From contig JBHGNT010000018.1 of the NCBI GenBank assembly GCA_043228905.1, positions 14,756,001 to 14,820,000 on the forward strand: DNA of 64,000 nucleotides, given 5' to 3'. A program made the translations under genes and the position numbers. Position 1 is the first letter of the stretch. Every line of letters begins with the position of its first letter. A model generated the notes under the pieces. That model saw only the letters and a program-made list of their open reading frames with translations, did no database searches and was not told the DNA's origin. The stretch comes from Azolla caroliniana (lineage: Eukaryota; Polypodiophyta). Below, in pieces: positions 1-11,894 of the stretch.

Positions 1-1885
1 AACCGGCCATAAGTTGAAGGTAGTCCGAGCGGACAATGGCGGAGAGTACCGCGGACCATTCAAAGAATATTGCCGAAAAGAAGGAATCCGGCTTGAGTAT
101 ACTGTACCAAAAACGCTGGAGCTGAATGGGTTGGCCGAGAGAATGAATTGGACCATAATGGAGAGAGTATGAAGCATGCTTGCACATGCAAAATTACCGA
201 AAACGTTCTGGGCTGAGGCGCTAATGACAACAACATATGTGATAAACCAATCACCCTCAATAACGTTGGACGGTGATATTCCACAATGGGTGTGGAGCGG
301 CAAAGACGTGTCGTACTGACATTTGAGGGTGTTCAGTTGTCTTGCTTTTGTGCTTGTGGCAAAGGACTAGAGGGGGAAATTAGACCCGAAATCTCGGCCG
401 TGCATATTTCTCGGTTACGGTGATGATGAGTTTGGCTATTGGCTCTAGGACTTAGCCGAGAAGAAGGTGATTAGGAGCCGAGACATTATCTTCATGGAAG
501 AGGAGACAATGATTGATTGGGAGAATGAGAAAAAGTCTCCAACCACCGAATCGAGCCAAGTTGATGCTCAACTGGATCGTGTAGATGACGGTTTGATACC
601 AGTCGATCGATCTAATACTCGGCAAAATCAAGAAACAACTGATGACCGGGGAGTCGGCCGAACAAGGAACCGAAATTGACTCGAATGAAGAGGTTAAAGA
701 CGAACTAACCGTACCAAACGCAGGCCGAAGATACACCCTTAGAGAGCGAAGAGCCCCCCAAAGATTTTCGGATGAAGAACACGTACTGCTAACCGATGAG
801 GGGGAGCCCAAAAGCTACAAAGAAGCTAAGAAAGATACCCACAACCGAGAGTGGTTACGTACCATGCAAGAGGAGATGAATTCCTTGCATGAGAACCACA
901 CATATGAACTGACCAAGTTGCCGAAGGGGAAGAAGGCACTCCGAAATAAGTGGGTATACAAGTTGAAACCGGGAGATGGCCAAAATCTACCCAAATATAA
1001 AGCACGAATTGTCGTAAAAGGGTTTCAATAGAAGAAGGGCGTGGATTTCAACGAAATATTTGCCCCGGTAGTGAAGATGACATCCATCCGAACCGCGCTG
1101 AGCATTGTGGCCAGCATGGATCTCGAAGTCGTACAATTGGATGTCAAGACAGTGTTTCTGCATAGAGATCTCGAGGAGATATATATGCAACAGCCAGAAG
1201 GATTCATAATGAAAGGTAAAGAAAACCTGTTATATCGATTGAGGAAGAGCCTGTACGGGTTGAAGCAGGCTCCACGACAATGGTACCAAAAATTCGAATC
1301 CTTCATGACCGAAAACGGGTACCACAAAACGCAAGCCGATCACTGCGTATTTGTGAAGAAGTTCGATGGAGGAGATTTCCTCATCCTTTTATTGTACGTG
1401 GACAACATGCTAATTGTCGGACGGGACCATATGAAGATCCGAGCACTGAAGAAGGCCTTGAACGGGTCATTCTCGATGAAGGATATGGGTCCGACAAAGC
1501 AAATCCTGGGTATGCACATTGTTCGGGATAGAACAAAGAAATTGTTATGGCTGTCACAGGAGAAATATGTGACAAAGGTGCTCCAAAGATTCGACATGGA
1601 AGGCGCGAAACTGGTCGGCTCGACACTGCGACGAACTACAAGTTGAGTAAAGATCAATGTTTGAAATCGAAAACCGAAAAGGCTGAGATGTCAAAAGTCC
1701 CCTATGCCTCGGCAGTTGGAAGCCTGATGTACGCAATGGTGTGTACCAGGCCGGACATTGGATACGTCGTTAGAGTGGTCAGCCGATATATGAGCAATCC
1801 TGGGAAAGAGCATTAGGCTGCCTTGAAATGGATATTTCAGTACCTGAGAGGCATGTTTCAACATAACCGGGTCGCTTTGGCTCTC
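1..1885 (+). pseudogene. Copia-I: broken Ty1/copia pol fragment (integrase, RT, start of RNase H)
   Basis: The reading starts inside an integrase core (VRADNGGEYRGPF, then LNGLAERMN, so the second Asp and the Glu of the DDE triad are present). It continues through the integrase tail and the acidic linker before RT to the RT palm. Its closest relatives in the window are Copia-A and Copia-C. Stops break it, for example TAG at 1029-1031 after GFQ. The RT catalytic box at 1395-1406 reads YVDN instead of YVDD, which would kill polymerase activity. Sequence identity fades near 1,860-1,890, where a different copia family begins. There is no LTR at either end, so this is a remnant running in from the left. 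Confidence 0.9.
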
Positions 1886-2392
1886 GAAGTTTGAGAAACC
1901 ATTCTTTATGAGATGTCATATGGTTTGAGAGATGACACTATGCACCCGATTCAGCACATTGGCAATGTTCCGTTCGGCGAAATAGGTAAGCAAACATACA
2001 TTAAAAATGTCTTGCATGTTCCCACAATCACAAAGAATTTGGTCTTGGTCAGCCAAATGGTTGAGCAAGGGATGCACGTACGATTCGACCAAGAAGGGTG
2101 CTTCATTGAAAAAGAGGGCTGAATCATCGCGCACTGAAGAAGAGAGGGCCGGATGTTCATTCTCGATTCACATGAGATGAAATCCACCATGTTCGCAAAA
2201 AGCACGAAAGCCAACTCCAACATAGAGCTTTGGCACAAGCGAATCGGCCACATCAATCTCAACAAACTCAAAGCAATGAAATCGAAAGGAGTCATCATCA
2301 CACTCCCGACATTCAAAGAGAAGGAGATTGAAGGTGTATGCGAAGCGCGCCAATTCGGCAAGCAACACCGACATCCATTCCCGAAAGAGCAA
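1886..2392 (+). pseudogene. E1 part 1: copia protease end and GAG-pre-integrase domain
   Basis: This is a fragment of the family represented by Copia-E at 54 kb. It shows the end of the protease region (NVLHVPTITKNLVLVSQMV) and then the HHCC zinc module that precedes integrase: LWHKRIGHINLNKL, followed by CEARQFGKQ, where the second Cys of the expected CEACQ is Arg. At 2,392 the match stops at the start of the G3 LTR. It resumes at 4,655 at the equivalent position of the family, so one insertion split the gene. Confidence 0.85.
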
Positions 2393-2620
2393 TGTCGTGT
2401 GAATCTTCACACACTATGTAAAAAAATAATGAAACAATTATTTTAGGTTAGATTAGTAGCTTGTTATAGAAATATGGATGTACTCAAGAGCTTCAAAACG
2501 CATTTTACTACATACAAAATAGACAACTACATATCAAGTTAGGTGGAGATGAAGCTTGAGAAGATAGGGAAAATACAATTGTGAAGTATCCCACATAGAT
2601 AGGAAACTTAATGCCCTGGC

Positions 2621-3689
2621 TAGGGATCGGCAACGGTTCGGTTTAGGCTTAGCCGGTTTGGCCTAATCCAAGCCAAACCGGCTAAGCCTAAACCGTTTAC
2701 AGGATCTCAAACCTGAGCCGAGCCGGTTCACAAACCGGTTTAGGCTAAACCGGTTTATGCTAAACCGGTTTGTGAACCGGCTTGGTAAACGGCTTGTAAA
2801 CCGGTTTCCAAACCGGCTTGGAAACCGGTTTAGAAACCTCCGTCTCTCCCTCTCTCTCTCTCCCTACCTCCCTCTCTCTCTTAGATGATCCCTCCCACTC
2901 TCTCTCACGTCTGTGGTCTCGACTCTCTCTCCCTCTCCCTCTCTCTCCCCTCTATGTAAATCCTCTCTCTCTCCCCTCTATGTAGTTCCTCTCTCTCTCT
3001 CTCTCTCTCTCTCTCACGTCTATGGTCTCGACTCTCCCTCCCTTTCTCTCTCTCTCCCCTCTATGTAGTTCATCTCTCTCTCTCTCTCTCTCCCCTCTAT
3101 GTAGTCTCTCTCTCTCTCCCCTCTATGTAGTTCCTCTCTCTCTCTCTCTCTCTCTCCCCTCTATGTAGTTCCTCTCTCTCTCTCTCTCTCTCTCCCCTCT
3201 GTGTAGTCTCTCTCTCTCTCTCTCTCTCCCCTTTGTGTAGTCTCTCTGTCTCTCCCCTCTCTGTCTCTCCCCTCTATGTAGTTCCTCTCTCTCTCTCTGT
3301 CTCTCTCCTTATATGTTGTCTCCCTCCCTCTCTCTCTCTCTCCTCGTTTGTGTAGTCTCTCTCTCTCTCTCTCCTTATATGTTGTCTCCCTCCCTCTGTC
3401 TCTCTCTCCTCGTCTATGTAGTTCTCCCTCCCTTACTCTCTCTCTCTCTTTCCCCTTGTCTGTTTGTCTCTCTCCCCCTCTCTAAAGTTTATAAACGGCT
3501 TAAACGGTTTATCCGGCTTAGCCGGCTTGAGCCGGTTTGGCGAGGCTCAAGCCAAGCCGAGCCGAGCTCAAACTGTTAAGGCAAGTTCAAGCCTAAACCG
3601 AGCCGAGCCGAGCCGCTAAGCCGCTAAGCCGTTTTCAAGCCGGCTAAGCCAAACGGTTTAGGCTTGAGCCGAGCCGTTGCCGATCCCTA
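2621..3689. mobile_element. Non-autonomous hAT-type DNA transposon, 1,069 bp
   Basis: The terminal inverted repeats are 16 bp and perfect: TAGGGATCGGCAACGG on the left and its complement on the right. They are flanked by an identical 8-bp duplication GCCCTGGC (2613-2620 and 3690-3697). The 8-bp duplication and the TAGGG start are diagnostic for hAT. Both subterminal regions are packed with AACCGGTTTAGGCT-like and AAGCCGAGCCG-like motifs in both orientations, as hAT transposase-binding regions usually are. The middle is a long CT-rich array. No transposase reading frame is present, so it would need a transposase in trans. Confidence 0.93.
2840..3480. repeat. CT-rich microsatellite inside the hAT element
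   Basis: Runs of (CT)n are punctuated by the recurring phrase CCCCTCTATGTAGTTC, so this is a higher-order array of a unit of a few tens of bases rather than a pure dinucleotide run. Open frames across it (such as 3313-3579) are low-complexity artefacts. Confidence 0.9.
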
Positions 3690-4225
3690 GCCCTGGCTAT
3701 ATAAGCACATTGAGATCCCTCATTTTTCATTTGTGCTAAGAACACTTTGGCCACTTTGTCTTGATGGATGATGGTGGCCAAGTTCCCAAAAACCGGAAAC
3801 CGGTTGGTAAGCAACCCGGAACCGGCCGGAAAGCAAACCGGAACCAGCCGGTAAGCAATCCGGAACTGGCGAAATCGGCAATCGGATGGTGTCGGAAATC
3901 GGGCGGATTCGACAACCGACGACGATCGAGACGGACAGATGATAGAATCATGTGGCTAATTAAAGTGAAGTGAAGAAAACTAAAGTAAAGGTCATGTGGA
4001 CGGTTGCATGCAACTAAAAGAAAAAGCCATGCAACTAAAAATAGATGCAACTAAAAGAAAAAGCTATGCAACTAAAAGTAGAGGCCATGCAACAAAAAGT
4101 GGACATGCATATGATCAATGGGGAACTCCATATAAAATTCCATTTTTTTTACACTCATACTCTCTCCATATTTTTTTTTTCTTTTTTTTCTTAGCTCTCT
4201 TATCTTATCGAAGCGATATCTCTCA

Positions 4226-4395
4226 TAAACCCTAATTTCCTTACGGAAACCAAAAACCCTAATTTTCCCTACGGAAACCAAAAACCCTAAATTTCCCTAC
4301 GGAAGCCAAAAACCCTAATTTTCCATACGGAAGCTATTGAACTCATAAACCATAATCTCTTATCAAAGCCAAAAACCCTAAATTTCTATTGAATC
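4226..4395 (+). repeat. Telo-box-containing tandem repeat in the G3 LTR
   Basis: About four imperfect copies of a roughly 30-bp unit are present, each holding AAACCCTAA and then TTTCC(C)TACGGAA. AAACCCTAA equals the plant telomere unit and the telo-box promoter element. Here it is interspersed in a longer unit downstream of the LTR TATA box, so it lies in the transcribed leader rather than in a telomere. Confidence 0.7.
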
Positions 4396-4654
4396 CATAT
4401 TTAGTTTCTTCTAATCTCCATAAGCTAAACTTTTGTAATCCCAATCTTGGGATTGATTGTAATCTTTCTTTCTATTTGTTAATGAAATTTGTCAATCTTT
4501 CTTATTTCGGTTAATTCTTAGTACATAAATACACAAATTTGATATTCTCTGGTCGGAGGCCCCGGGGTCCTGCCTCAAGTTCACATATCCTTGTCGTATT
4601 TTCGCGACATCTTTGGTGAACCCGTTCATGTATTCTCGTCGTATTTTTGCGACA

Positions 4655-6178
4655 GCGGAACATGAGCAAAGGTCTACTCGACGTAGTCCATTTCGACGTA
4701 TGGGGACCGGCGTAACCGGCTACATTCGATGGATGCTGATATTACGTGCTCTTCATCGACAACTTCTCCAAGCACACGTGGCTCTATTCGATGCGGCAAA
4801 AGAGCAAAGTGTTCAGACACTTCGAAGGTTTAAAAATGAAGTCGAAAAAGCCACTGGTCGTCATGTACGATGCCTTCGATCGGATGGCGGCAAGGAGTAC
4901 TTCTCGGACGATTTCACGACGTATCTCCGAAAGGAAGGAATTCAGCGAGAATTCAGCGATGGATTGAAGCCATGAACGAGGAGATGCAGGCACTACGCAA
5001 GAAGGAGACGTGGGATCTCGTTCCCACCTCACCACACAAAAGGTGATCAGATGTAGATGGATTTACAAAGTGAAGTACAACGCCGACGGTTCCGTCAACC
5101 GCTACAAAGCGTGACTTGTAGCGAAAGGCTACACACAAACGCACGGAGTTGACTACGAAGAGACCTTTGCCCCGGTGGCAAAGATGACGACGGTATGGAC
5201 CGTAATTGCACTTGCTACGGCGAAAGGGTGGCACCTCCATCAAATGGACGTCAAGAACGCCTTTCTACAAGGCGAATTAGAAGAGGAGGTGTACATGCTA
5301 CAACACCCCGCCTTCAACTTGATCACCCATCCGAAAGCTGTATGCTGACTCAAGAAGCCACTTTACGGCCTCAAACAAGCACCGCGTTCTTGGCATTCGA
5401 AGATAATGCAATATCTTCATCAAATCGGCTTCCGTATGTCAAAATCGGACAACTCCCTCTACATACGAAACGATTCCGCAAGTCCGATCGTCATCATCTT
5501 ATATGTGGATAACCTAGTCATTGGAGGTGAGCATCTCGTCGAAATCAATAAGGTTAAATCCCTCCTTTCCGACAAGTTCGAGATGACGGACATGAAGGGG
5601 CTCCACTACTTCCTCGGCATCGAGGTAATTCGGACTCCGGCCGGAATCATGATCTCTCAACGACACTACATCCTCAACTTGTTATACAAGTTCAGTATGG
5701 ATGAGTGCAAATCTGCGGCAACCCCACTCAATCGCAATCTCAAACTAGATAAGAACTCCGACACCAAAGCATGTGAGCCGACTCATTATTGGCAACTCAT
5801 CGGGAGTCTCATCTACCTCACGATCACACGACCCAATCTGAGTTATCCGGTCGGTCTCCTTAGCCAATTTATGCAAACATTGCGTAATACTCACTTGGAT
5901 TGCGCTAAGGGAGTTCTACAATACGTGAGCGGCACAATGGATTGTGGCATCCTCTACAAGACCGCGATGCTAATACGACTCGAGGGGTACATAGACGCCA
6001 ATTGGGCCGGCTACAAAGTCGAGAGAAGATCAACCTTCGGATTTGTTTTTTCTCTCGGTAGCGGAGCAATATCTTGGAGCAGCAAAAAGCAACCAACCGT
6101 CGGTCTTTCGAGCACAGAGGCGGAATATAGGGGCGCAGCAGTGGCCGTATGTGAAGCCGTCTGGCTCAAAAGGATACT
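4655..6178 (+). pseudogene. E1 part 2: copia integrase, RT and RNase H
   Basis: The frame continues E1 after the G3 insertion: the integrase core (frameshifted near 4,690-4,800; [17 protein letters not shown] is visible in segments), a deletion that joins integrase to the RT N-terminus near 4,965, and RT with NRYK and [12 protein letters not shown]-type motifs. RNase H follows (YIDANWAGYKVERRSTFGF, LSSTEAEYRGAAVAVCEAVW). The RT active box at 5502-5513 is YVDN, the same loss as in Copia-I. The protein stops after VWLKRIL at 6178, where minus-strand gypsy G1 sequence begins. The RNase H tail and 3' LTR are missing. Confidence 0.88.
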
Positions 6179-7181
6179 CATGTTGTCGCTCTTGATTCTT
6201 TACATATTCATCGATGATAGTGTACATGTTGATGGCGTTAACCGAAATTATGTGTTGATCGTGAAGATAGCTGAAGTCCACGACTTCCTCGATTTCGCCG
6301 ATGGTGTCGTTAAATGAGGGTTCTTCTATAATATTAGTCACGAACTCTTCCATTTCAATTATGTTTTCTTCTTTCAGCATCTTCTCGAAGTCTTGTATTC
6401 GACGCATGTCCTTCTTGTCGGGTAGTACTAGTTTACATGCGCCACTAGGTGTGACACATGTTGCTTCTCCGCGCAATCCACGTGCTCTATTTTCTTGTGG
6501 GGACTTGTGATTGCTCGGACTATTTGTTCCTCATGCTCCAATAGTCCGCTCTAAAAATCTAGGGATTCGCCTCCAAGACTATCTCGATTTCTTTCATGAT
6601 TAGCTCGCACCGTTAGGAATTGAACGGATCTTTGATTGTCAAGACTCTTGATTCGCGCGAAGGCTGCTCCATTATCGAACACCTTGGTCTGCATCCGGGA
6701 TGATGTGATATACGGTTGTCCTAGGATGACAGGATGCGACGCCGATTCTTGCACGAAGAAGTGTTGATCCATCTCCACATCCCCGATCGTGACTTTAACA
6801 TTGGGACAAGCTCCGTACAAGTCCTCTGTAGACTTTGTAGCCACTCGAATCTTCCATCCGTGGTTTGTATTGATTGGCCATCTTCCTTTTTTGTAGAAAT
6901 CAGTTGACATGAGGTTGATCTCCGAGCCATGGTCGATCAAGGCTACCACGGTCTCTTTCTTCTCCCTAATCTTCACCGGTGTCTCTGTTGTCGCTCGTGC
7001 CCAATTAGGTGAAGTATAGTGGCTGTCCACCATATCTTCATCGACTTCATCCCTTTCCATCGTTATGGCATTTGTTTCTGCTTTTTGTGGCTTCTCTTCT
7101 TCCTCATCCGATTGTTGCCTCTTTCTCTTTACAAGGTCTACGATCGTGTCATGGAACTCCTTCTTCATAATGCCAAGTAAT
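6179..7181 (-). pseudogene. G1 segment 3: gypsy protease region
   Basis: This minus-strand stretch continues G1 after the Copia-A insertion. Reading from 7,181 down: LLGIMKKEFHDTIVDLVKRKR, an acidic linker, then the retropepsin-like core with ALIDHGSEINLM. It then shows WPINTNHGWKIR, YGACPNVKVTIGDVEM, FFVQESASHPVILGQPYI and VQFLTVRANHERNRDSL. The catalytic Asp and Gly of D-x-G are present, but His stands where Ser or Thr is usual. G2 has the same DHGSE, so this is a family trait. After a stop near 6,551 a spacer continues (MLKEENIIEMEEFVTN) to 6,179, where E1 begins. The RT is not in the window. Confidence 0.85.
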
Positions 7182-7795
7182 TGTCGCACTTCCATGCTCG
7201 GCCACCACCAAGGAACAGAATCGATTCACAGAAAACGGGAAGTACAAGAATGCACGAAAAACAATAGAGAGAAGGGTACACTGGATGTTTTACGTGGAAA
7301 ACCCTAAATGGGAAAAACCACGGGAGTGCAAGACTCCAACTATCACTATGCGCGGGAATGTACAATGGCGAGCTGCAAGGCGACGACCTTGAGCTCGCTG
7401 TCCTCGCCACAGGCGGCGGTATTACACAGAGGCGTCGACCTCTTCCTTCCTCCTTCTCTCTCACTCTCTCTCGGCTGCTCTCACTTCGCTCCCTCTTAGT
7501 GGAAAACAGAAAAAAATGAGCAACAACATAAACTGTTTGCCCTAAGTCATATTTATACACATATGACTTTCGGGCTATTTACAAATATAGCCTCAAGGGC
7601 TCTTGGCAAACATATTCACAAATATGTCCCCGCATCCGGATCTCCCTCCGGGTCATTCGTCATCCGGCTCCGTAGCCGGGGTATTCATCATCCGGCTCCG
7701 TAGCCAGGTTCTTCGTCATCCGGCTCCGTAACCACAACCGGGCTTGCCGTCATTCATCTCCGGACATCCCATCCGGAGGGACCGAAATCCCAACA
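7182..7795 (-). repeat. Copia-A 3' LTR (614 bp)
   Basis: In the minus sense it starts TGTTGGGATTTCGGTCCC and ends GTGCGACA. It contains three copies of a 28-bp CATCCGGCTCCGTAGCC-type unit (7,645-7,735). The 5' copy has one extra unit and is 643 bp. Confidence 0.95.
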
Positions 7796-7810
7796 AACTC
7801 CCCCTTCACT
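7796..7810 (-). other. Copia-A polypurine tract
   Basis: The minus strand reads GTGAAGGGGGAGTT directly before the 3' LTR. It primes plus-strand DNA in copia elements and overlaps the end of the pol frame (stop at 7806-7808). Confidence 0.85.
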
Positions 7811-10800
7811 TCGGCATGGGATGTCTCTCCAGTCCGATCCTCTTCCGGCATGCTTCCAGCTTGTCGGGTGTGAGCACCTTGGTCAGCATATCCGACCCGT
7901 TCTCGTCCGTGTGGACCTTCGTCAGCACGAACTCCTTGTCTTCTATCCTTTCCCGGATCCAGTGATATCTTCGCTGGATGTGCTTCGTCCGGGAGTGATA
8001 AGCCGCGTTCTTCGCAAGGTGGATGGCACTCTGACTGTCGCAGTAGAGTCGGTACTCCTCCTGCTGGATACCGAGCTCTCTAATGAAGTCCTTCATCCAT
8101 ATTATTTCCTTGCTGGCTTCAACAGCCGCCATGTACTCCGCCTCCGTGGTGGACAACGCAACCGTCTTCTGCAGCCTCGACTGCCACGAAACAGCTCCAC
8201 CTGCATACGTCATCACATACCCTGATGTGGACCGGCTGGTATCTGCATCAGCCGACATATCCGAATCGGTAAAGCCGTCGAATTCGGGCTTACCGGAGCC
8301 GAATCGGAGGCACACGTTTGCCGTGCCCTTCAGGTATCGGAGTATCCACTTGACCGCGTTCCAGTGCTCTTTGCCGGGATTGCTCATGTACCGGCTCACC
8401 ACTCCAACTGCATATCCTATGTCCGGTCTTGTACACACCATTGCGTACATTAAGCTTCCGACGGCAGAGGCATATGGTACTTTCGTCATGTCCTCCTTCT
8501 CAGCCTTTGTCTTGGGGCTTTGCTTGCTGGACAACTTGCAGTTTCCCGGGAGGGTTGACCCGACCGGTCTTGCTTCCGACATGTTGAACCGGTGAAGCAC
8601 CTTTGTCACGTACTTCTCCTGTGACAGCCACAACTGCTTCTTCTTCCGGTCCCGGATGATGTGCATCCCTAGTATTTGCCTCGCCGGACCCAGGTCCTTC
8701 ATTGAGAAGGTTCGGTGAAGCGCTTTCTTCAGCGTCCGTATCTTGACCTGGTCCCGTCCGACGATCAACATGTCGTCCACGTACAGGAGGAGTATTAGGG
8801 AGTCTCCTCCTTCGAACTTCTTCACAAACACGCAGTGATCAGACTGCGTTTTGTGGTACCCTTCGTCGGTCATGAAGGAGTCGAACTTCCGGTACCATTG
8901 CCGGGGAGCCTGCTTCAGTCCGTAAAGGCTCTTCTTCAACCGGCATACCAGGTGCTCCTTCCCTTTCTTCTCGAATCCTTCCGGTTGCTGCATGTAGATC
9001 TCTTCTTCGAGGTCACCGTGAAGGAATGCCGTCTTCACGTCCATCTGTTCTACCTCGAGGTCCATGCTTGCCGCTATGCTCAGCACCGTCCGGATGGAGG
9101 TCATCTTCACTACCGGGGCGAATATCTCGTCGAAGTCGACGCCCTTCTTCTGCTGAAACCCCTTCACCACGATCCTGGCTTTGTATCTCGGGGGGTTTCC
9201 GGCATCTCCCGGTTTCAGCTTGAACACCCACTTGTTTCGAAGTGCCCGCTTTCCTTTCGGCAACTCCACAAGTTCTTATGTGTGGTTCTCATGCAGGGAA
9301 TCCATCTCGTCCTGCATGGCACTCAACCACCTGCGGCTCTGGGTGTCATGCTTTGCTTCTTCAAAGCTCTCCGGCTCCCCTTCGTCGGTTAGCAGCACGT
9401 GCTCTGGTTCCGGAAATCTCCGGGGGGCCCTTCTCTCTCTTAGAGGATATCTCCGTTCCGGAGCTTCGGTAACCGGTTCTTCCGATTCTTCTTCATCCGA
9501 ATCCATTTCGGGATCGGGGCCGGTTCCGGTATCATTCTCATCTTCTTCGGCCGGTTCTGTTTCTTCACCGTCTTCGGCCGGATCCTCGAGTGTTAACCGG
9601 TCCCTTGCCGGTCGGGACTGCTCCTCGTAGAGTTGATCCTCACCGGTCGACTTGGAGCTCTTCATCTTCTTCTCCGACTCCCAGTCGGCGAGTGTCTTGT
9701 CCTCCATGAAGATGATGTCTCGACTCCTGAATATCTTCTTGTCGACCGGGTCCCATACTCGGTAGCCGAACTCGTCGTCGCCGTAACCGAGGAATATGCA
9801 TGGCCGGGTCTTTGGATCTAGCTTTCCTCTCCGGTCCTTTGCCACATGCACGTATGCGAGACACCCGAACACCTTCAGATGCCGGTAGGACACTTCCTTA
9901 CCGGTCCACACTTTCTGCGGCGTGTCTCCGTCCAAAGGTACTGAGGGTGATCTGTTTATCACGTATGTCGCCGTCGACATTGCCTCAGCCCAAAACCCCT
10001 TGGGTAATTTCGCATGCGCCAGCATACTCCGGACCCTCTCCATTATGGTCCGGTTCATCCTCTTGGCCAGCCCGTTTAGTTCCGGCGTCTTCGGCACAGT
10101 AAACTCGAGCCGGATTCCCTTCGAGCGACAGTACTCCTGGAACTGCCCCCGGTATTCCCCTCCGTTATCCGCTCGTATCGCTTTCAGCTTCTTGCCGGAT
10201 TCCCTTTCCACTCTCGCATGGAGTTCTTTGAAGACGGACAACACTTGGTCCTTTGTCTTCAACGGCGCCGTCCACAGCTTCCGGCTGTGATCATCAATGA
10301 AAGTCACGAAGTACTGGGCTCCGCCATGTGACTTCGTTTCTACCTGACACACATCAGTGTGCACCAACTCCAATGGTGTGCTACGTCTCGTCGGTGGCCT
10401 TGAGTGGAAGGAGGTTCGGTTCTGCTTACCGGCCAGGCAATCAGTGCACTTCTCCAGGTGCACATGCTTTACTGGAATAAGGTTGTCTTCTGCAAGCCTC
10501 TTCATCCCCTTCTCACTCATGTGGCACAGTCTTTTGTGCCACAGCTCACCGGCAGTGTCGGCTGCCACATTCAGCTCTTCCGGACACAACCAGGCATTCA
10601 TAAGGTACAGTGTGTTGACTTTCCGGGCCCGAGACACTATCAGGCTTCCCTTGCTGAACTTCATTACGCCGTTCCGGATGCTACCTGTGTAGCCTTCATC
10701 GTCTAGCCTCCCGGCCGAAATCAGGTTCAATCGAACCTCCGGAACGTGTCGGACATCCTTCAGCAGCATTTTGCATCCGGTCGGGGTTGTCAACCATACG

Positions 10801-11879
10801 TCTCCTATGCCGGCAATCTGGCACGTACCTTCATTTCCCATCCGAACACAGCCATGTTCACCGGCTGTGTAGGATGAGAAGTATCTGCTTTCCGGGGTCA
10901 GGTGGAACAACGCTCCGGAATCGACCACCCAGGTAGTCTCATCGCCGGCAATGTTTAGTTCACCTTCTTCGATGATGAGCATGATCTCCTCTTCACTTGC
11001 CGCGAGTGCCGTCGTTCCTTTCCGGTCCTGCCCTCGCCGATCCGGACCTCTCCGGTCCGTGGCTCCCCGGTATGCACCGTTTCTCTCCGGTGACTTCTTC
11101 GAATCGGTGTCGTCGGCTCCGTTGTCCTTTCGGTAATGCCGACAATTCTTCCGGAAGTGCCCCGGCTTCCCATAGTGGAAGCATGTTGGCCTTCCTCTTG
11201 ACTGCGACCGGGTCCCCGACTTCTCCCGTCTTTGCGGACTCCGGTTCCATTGTCTTCCCCGTTCCGATTCGGTAAGCAGCGCCTTCGAGTCGGAGACCGG
11301 TTCTTTATCTCTCCGACGCGCTTCTTCGTTCAAAATACTTGTCTTTACCGTTTGTAGGGACAAGTTATCTTCGGCGCAGGAGGTGCTGAGAGTCACCACC
11401 AAGTTCTCCCAGCTGTCCGGCAATGTACACATTAGGATGATGGCTTGCATTGCATCCTCCAACGGGAACTTGATCGCCGCAAGCTGGTTCACGAATCCCA
11501 TGAACGTGCTTACGTGTTCCACCATACTCTCGCCGTCCCGGTACTTGAGGTTCACTATCTTTCTCATCAGGGAGGTCCGGTTCAACGCATTCTTCCTCTC
11601 GTAGAGGCCCGACAGCTTCCTCCACATCTCATATGCGTTGGTGTCGTTCGCCACGTGTTGTAGAACGCTCACGTCGACGTATTGCCGAATGGTTGCAACG
11701 GCTTTCCGGTTCAGAAGCCTCCACTCCGTCTCAAGTACCCCCTTGGGTATTTCCGACCTGTCGATCGGTTCATACAGGTCCCGAACAATGAGCAGATCCT
11801 CCATCTTTATCTTCCAGTCGGCGTAGTTCTGCGCATTCAGCACCATCATCCCCGGCTGCCCGCTGCTGCCGCCTTCCAT
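7806..11879 (-). pseudogene. Copia-A gag-pol polyprotein (one stop, integrase Glu to Lys)
   Basis: The start is the ATG at 11879 (MEGGSSGQPGM), just after the primer site; the frame is open upstream only through that site. Domains in order are a copia gag (NYADWKIKMEDLL), a zinc knuckle near residue 245 with the second Cys changed (CFHYGKPGH), protease DSGALFHL, the HHCC module (LWHKRLCHMSEKG, CTDCLAGKQ), and integrase with HTDVC and RADNGGEY. These are followed by RT with YVDDMLIVG and RNase H with DSQSAIHLAKN. The catalytic Glu of integrase, expected in LNGLAERMN, is Lys (AAG at 10062-10064); Copia-C and Copia-I keep Glu. A single TAA at 9276-9278 replaces Tyr in NHTYEL. About 1,355 codons, otherwise open. 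Confidence 0.95.
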
Positions 11880-11894
11880 TTTCTGTGTTACCGT

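Larger units (their letters stand above)
2393..4654 (+). mobile_element. G3: gypsy LTR remnant inserted in E1
   Basis: The insertion begins TGTCGTGTGAATC and ends TATTTTCGCGACA at 4609, giving TGTCG/CGACA termini. Without the hAT element and its duplicated target the LTR is about 1.14 kb, matching the Ra and Rb LTRs (1.1 kb). After it come TCTT and a primer-binding-like TGGTGAACCCG (4614-4624), the same as in gypsy G2. Only about 20 bp later the terminal motif recurs (CGTATTTTTGCGACA, ending 4654) and E1 resumes. The whole internal region is therefore missing, as if deletion joined the primer site to the last bases of the 3' LTR. A TATA box (TATATAAGC) lies at 3698-3706. A clear 5-bp target duplication is not visible (AGCAA left, GCGGA right). 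Confidence 0.75.

Noticed and set aside
3313-3579. Open frame of 88 codons rich in Ser and Leu
   Set aside because: It is a translation of the CT array inside the hAT element and has no domain.
4226-4395. Possible interstitial telomere repeat
   Set aside because: AAACCCTAA is present but always inside a longer 30-bp unit with TTTCCCTACGGAA; there is no run of pure telomere units.
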